Assembly: GCA_021780055.1 (NCBI GenBank) | Contig: JAJXZM010000080.1 | Span: forward strand, 1-9,029 | Source: Acidobacteriota bacterium | Lineage (GTDB): Bacteria; Acidobacteriota; Terriglobia; UBA7540 | Length of the DNA: 9,029 nt | Direction of reading: 5' to 3' | Shown here: piece by piece, positions 6,957 through 9,029 of the stretch | Layout of the letters: every line of letters begins with the position of its first letter | Numbering within the stretch: position 1 is the stretch's first letter | Notes under the pieces: model-generated | Seen by the model: only the letters and a program-made list of their open reading frames with translations | Told to the model about the DNA's origin: nothing | Database searches by the model: none | Translations under genes and position numbers: made by a program

Positions 6957-7457
6957 GTGATTAAGAGTTTGCCTGTTGCTGCGCGGGCCCTGGTCTATAT
7001 GACTGGATTCCTGCTGTTTTTTGCCTGGCTCGCCCTGCGCGTGCGCGCTCTCGACCGTTTTCTTCAAGTCGCATTGCCCGCCGGAGTGGGGGGGCTAGGA
7101 GTTGTCCTGATGCTTGCCGGCGGGATTCTGGGCCTTGCCTGTGTCGGAACGTTTATTGTGCGCGGAAAGGGCACCCCGGCGCCGTTCGATGCCCCCAGGG
7201 AATTTGTCGCCGTCGGTCCCTATCACTACACGCGCAATCCGATGTACGTCGGCGGGCTGTTCCTTCTTGCCGGCTTCGGTTTGTACGAGCACTCAGTTTC
7301 AATCCTGATCATGTCGCTTGTGCTGCTGGTGGCTGTTCACCTGATGGTTGTCTTCTACGAAGAGCCGACGCTGCGTAAGTCATTTGGGGCAAGCTACGAA
7401 AAATACTGCAAAACCACCCGCCGCTGGCTGCCGCACTTTTCACCTCAACACGAGTAA
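6957..7457 (+). CDS. Isoprenylcysteine methyltransferase/PEMT-like membrane methyltransferase
   Basis: Small integral membrane protein (166 aa) with about four membrane segments (near 11-28, 42-68, 97-110 and 113-134). It carries the family signature GPYHYTRNPMYVGG (87-100), followed by Y134-E135-E136-P137, then F143-G144-x-x-Y147-x-x-Y150 and R155-R156-W157-L158-P159. In ICMT and phospholipid methyltransferase relatives, these regions form the S-adenosylmethionine pocket at the membrane face. The methyl acceptor cannot be told from sequence; bacterial members do not necessarily act on prenylcysteine, and some methylate lipids or small thiols. The GTG start at 6957 has AGGAGG (6943-6948) with an 8-base spacer. 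A strong terminator upstream and its own promoter candidate suggest a separate transcription unit. Length and composition are normal for the family. Confidence 0.85.
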   Translation: MIKSLPVAARALVYMTGFLLFFAWLALRVRALDRFLQVALPAGVGGLGVVLMLAGGILGLACVGTFIVRGKGTPAPFDAPREFVAVGPYHYTRNPMYVGGLFLLAGFGLYEHSVSILIMSLVLLVAVHLMVVFYEEPTLRKSFGASYEKYCKTTRRWLPHFSPQHE

Positions 7458-7794
7458 TACTCAAGAGGTCCAGCCGGTCTTCCAGCCAGATCCCCAGAAA
7501 TTCGTTCGCAATTCAATCCTGTGAAATGCTTCAGACTGCCCGGACGAAGGCCGGTGTTTCCGTTCTGGCGCTCCAAATCAAGTTGTTTTGAGCTTCCAGG
7601 TGACGTACTATAAGTTAGTAGATCAAAAGTAGTTAAAGGGTCGCCACGGCCGAGGGTGCAGCACGGCTGTAGAATCGGTTTGCGGTGACTTCTATGCCGC
7701 ACGCCGGTTCCGGATATACCCACGAGCCAGTGGGCGGGCTTTGCAGGATTGCGCGACAGAAGCCTGACTGAATACTCAAGGAGTTCATCCATCC
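7458..7794 (+). other. 337-base non-coding gap with a promoter candidate
   Basis: No convincing gene was found on either strand. The most notable site is near the centre: TATAAG (7609-7614, five of six to the -10 consensus) or the overlapping TACTAT (7606-7611, with TTGTTT at 7583-7588, spacer 17). A palindrome TACTA-TAAGT-TAGTA (7606-7620) covers this -10 region. If used, the promoter would leave a leader of about 175 bases before the thioesterase start. No poly-T terminator is visible for the upstream methyltransferase gene. AAGGAG (7778-7783) is the ribosome binding site of the next gene. Confidence 0.35.
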
Positions 7795-8325
7795 TTGCCG
7801 AAGAAACGACAGACTCAGAAGCGGAACGGGAAAACAGTCAGTGAATCCCGGGTGGAAATGGTGGAGGTTGTGCTGCCGAATGACGCCAACCCGCTTGGCA
7901 ACATCCTGGGCGGCAAGGTCATGCATCTGATTGACATTGCGGGAGCCATTGTTGCCCGTCGTCACACGCGCAGTGTGGTGGTGACGGTCTCTGTTGACAA
8001 CCTGGACTTTCTGCACCCGATTCGCGTGGGAGAACTGATCATATTGCGCGCTCATATAACTCGAGCATTTCACACCTCGGTGGAGGTTTCCGTGAGGGTC
8101 TATCTTGAAGACCTGATCACCGGCGAACACCGCCAGACAAGCTCAGCTTTTGTTACTTATGTCGCCCTCGACGCGGCGGGGCAACCGGTCAGGGTCCCAC
8201 CCGTGGTCCCGTTGACACCGGAAGAAAAACACGAGTACGGGGAAGCTCTGGCCAGGCGCCGCTATCGCCTGGCAGCAGCCGCCCGGGCGCACCGCCGTTA
8301 TTTCGAAAAGCAGAAGCAAAAATAA
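7795..8325 (+). CDS. Acyl-CoA thioesterase, hotdog fold (YciA/BACH type)
   Basis: Predicted cytoplasmic hydrolase releasing free fatty acid and CoA from acyl-CoA. The hotdog domain spans about 17-135. N32-P-L-G-N-I-L-G-G-K41 followed by D47 on the central helix (HLIDIAGAIVA, 44-54) gives the Asn and Asp expected at the active site of this family. VTVSVDNLDFLHPIRVGE (63-80) is the next conserved strand-turn, and TSSAFVTYVALD (about 119-130) is the closing strand. The C-terminus (about 142-176) is a strongly basic helix rich in Arg and Ala. The TTG at 7795 is chosen because AAGGAG (7778-7783) lies 11 bases upstream and the family block SRVEMVEVVLPNDANPLGN needs this N-terminus; the internal ATG at 7858 would cut it. 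No ATG or GTG lies between the ribosome binding site and this TTG. Chain-length preference cannot be predicted. Confidence 0.88.
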   Translation: MPKKRQTQKRNGKTVSESRVEMVEVVLPNDANPLGNILGGKVMHLIDIAGAIVARRHTRSVVVTVSVDNLDFLHPIRVGELIILRAHITRAFHTSVEVSVRVYLEDLITGEHRQTSSAFVTYVALDAAGQPVRVPPVVPLTPEEKHEYGEALARRRYRLAAAARAHRRYFEKQKQK

Positions 8326-8337
8326 GTCCACAGCGGG

Positions 8338-8390
8338 CTGACGTTCAGGCCAGCGAGTCCATATCTGCCCAGGTGTTTGTTTGCCTGGCA
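8338..8390 (+). other. Two small inverted repeats ahead of the Rid gene
   Basis: CTGA-CGT-TCAG (8338-8348) is a short perfect inverted repeat. TGCC-C-AGG (8366-8373) pairs with CCTGGCA (8384-8390) around a 10-base loop, leaving one bulged C. The second hairpin ends six bases before the ribosome binding site AAGGAGG (8396-8402). No U-tract follows, so it is not a canonical terminator. It could be a leader hairpin affecting ribosome access. Confidence 0.35.
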
Positions 8391-8407
8391 GCTTCAAGGA
8401 GGGATAA

Positions 8408-8797
8408 ATGAAACACAAGCGCACCAAGATATTTTCAGGAACTCCCTGGGAGCCTAAAGTCGGCTATGCACGCGCCGTTCAGGTAGGTGACACGGTTTAT
8501 GTTTCCGGAACAACTGCGACAGATCCTTCAGGGAAAATTCTTTCTCCCGGTGATGCTTATGCTCAGACTGTGCAGGCTTCGCGAAACATTGAGAACGCCT
8601 TGAAGCGCCTGGGGCTCGGCCTGGAGCACGTTGTCAGGACGCGAGTTTATCTTACCGATATGGACCGCTGGGAAGAAGTGGCGAAGGGCCATTCGGAATG
8701 CTTTGGCGAAATCCATCCCACCACGAGTTTTGTGGGTGTCACCCGGCTGGTTGATCCTGAAATGCTGGTGGAGATCGAAGCCGAGGCTGTTGCTTAG
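8408..8797 (+). CDS. Rid (YjgF/YER057c/UK114) family protein without the canonical Arg
   Basis: Single Rid domain over its whole 129 aa, normal for the family, which forms trimers with active-site clefts between subunits. Family features are the entry strand YARAVQVGDTVYVSGTTA (20-37), the Q53-T-V-x-x-S58 helix with N60-I-x-x-A64-L65, VVRTRVYLTD (75-84), and the C-terminal VEIEAEAV (121-128). Archetypal RidA hydrolyses reactive 2-aminoacrylate and needs an arginine (R105 in E. coli, motif PARS) to hold the substrate carboxylate. Here the aligned motif is P104-T105-T106-S107, so the arginine is a threonine, which places the protein among the non-RidA subgroups of unproven function. ATG at 8408 with AAGGAGG (8396-8402) and a 5-base spacer. 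It converges on a minus-strand gene. Confidence 0.9.
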   Translation: MKHKRTKIFSGTPWEPKVGYARAVQVGDTVYVSGTTATDPSGKILSPGDAYAQTVQASRNIENALKRLGLGLEHVVRTRVYLTDMDRWEEVAKGHSECFGEIHPTTSFVGVTRLVDPEMLVEIEAEAVA

Positions 8798-8816
8798 GTC
8801 AAGACCTTAATCTGTG

Positions 8817-8847
8817 AGTGCGAGGGCGCCCCGCGCGCCTTCGCATT
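8817..8847 (+). terminator. Long GC-rich hairpin between convergent genes
   Basis: Bases 8819-8829 (TGCGAGGGCGC) pair with 8835-8845 (GCGCCTTCGCA): 11 consecutive pairs with one G-U and a 5-base loop (8830-8834). Two further pairs (8817-8818 with 8846-8847) are possible. It sits 19 bases past the Rid stop and 2 bases past the stop of the opposing gene, a position suited to ending both transcripts. No clear U-tract follows on either strand, so efficiency is uncertain. A smaller palindrome AGGTCAAGACCT (8796-8807), followed by TTAATCT, overlaps the Rid stop. Confidence 0.5.
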
Positions 8848-8849
8848 GC

Positions 8850-9029
8850 CTACCGTGTGTTTCCAGCCTGCAGATTCTCTATCCGTAATTTTCCACGGTC
8901 CGCAACTTTCTTGACGTGCATGGTTCCTGTTGGCAAGGGGCCCTTCAGGATTTCGGGGACTTTGGTGAAGAGTTGAAGCGCCTGCTGCACCTGCGGGTCG
9001 CCCTTCACTTCCACTTCGTTTGCTGCATT
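8850..9029 (-). CDS. C-terminal 59 residues of an unidentified protein
   Basis: An open frame enters from the right edge and ends at TAG (plus-strand 8850-8852). The 59 residues include EVEVKGDPQVQQALQLF, then KVPEILKGPLPTGTMHV, and end LRIENLQAGNTR. Most codons end in G or C (GTG, AAG, GGC, GAC, CCG, CAG, GCG, CTC, TTC), like the neighbouring genes, which supports real coding. There is no membrane segment or cysteine in this part. I do not recognise the family. The alternating short strands and amphipathic helix would fit the end of a soluble or periplasmic domain, but no function is assigned. It runs tail-to-tail with the Rid gene. Confidence 0.6.
   Translation of the reverse strand, partial: NAANEVEVKGDPQVQQALQLFTKVPEILKGPLPTGTMHVKKVADRGKLRIENLQAGNTR

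Noticed and set aside
7445..7792. A 115-residue minus-strand open frame filling the gap before the thioesterase gene
   Set aside because: It has no recognisable motif, no properly spaced ribosome binding site (AAGG abuts the ATG) and an amino-acid make-up unlike a folded protein. It would also run across the likely thioesterase promoter.
7858..7860. ATG as an alternative thioesterase start
   Set aside because: It would cut off the conserved SRVEM block of the family, and the AAGGAG at 7778-7783 clearly serves the TTG at 7795.
1..9029. Mobile element, CRISPR array, tRNA or rRNA genes
   Set aside because: No transposase or integrase motifs, no regularly spaced direct repeats and no tRNA-like cloverleaf with a GGTTCGAATCC-type arm were seen. 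The only tandem repeat is the coding QLTTP array in bamA.

Overview
The window reads as a chromosomal segment from a moderately GC-rich diderm bacterium. It carries a Lol-type ABC ATPase, a large BamA and a periplasmic Skp/OmpH chaperone, so there is an outer membrane. It also encodes ClpC, with its UVR-type middle domain, rather than ClpA. From memory, the order LolD, ClpC, BamA, OmpH is typical of Acidobacteriota, and the enlarged, aromatic-rich BamA POTRA region fits. I could not check this by search, so the phylum is an inference.

Left part (1-6793), plus strand: the 3' end of a lolD-like gene; clpC (812 aa) behind a candidate extended -10 promoter; a C(UUCG)G hairpin just after clpC; a 177-base leader region; bamA (1002 aa, TTG start, signal peptide, Pro/Ala/Gln linker, five POTRA domains, 16-strand-type barrel with IRGF motif and C-terminal Phe); and skp/ompH (200 aa). 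The group is closed by a strong intrinsic terminator with a 20-bp stem at 6740-6793. The theme is envelope biogenesis: lipoprotein export (LolD), outer-membrane protein insertion (BamA) and its periplasmic chaperone (Skp), with a cytoplasmic AAA+ unfoldase embedded among them.

Right part (6794-9029): three small plus-strand genes separated by gaps of 82-337 bases. They are an isoprenylcysteine methyltransferase/PEMT-like membrane methyltransferase (GTG start, with a TTGTAA-N17-TACACT promoter candidate), a hotdog-fold acyl-CoA thioesterase (TTG start), and a Rid (YjgF/YER057c/UK114) family protein that lacks the usual substrate-binding arginine. A long GC-rich hairpin separates the last gene from the C-terminal end of an unidentified gene on the minus strand.

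I see no mobile elements, CRISPR array, tRNA or rRNA, and no sign of a novel multi-gene system. This is mainly a housekeeping region. The points worth a second look are the ClpC-BamA neighbourhood, the POTRA3 aromatic insertion and cysteine pair in BamA, the RNA structures around the skp terminator, and the Arg-less Rid protein.
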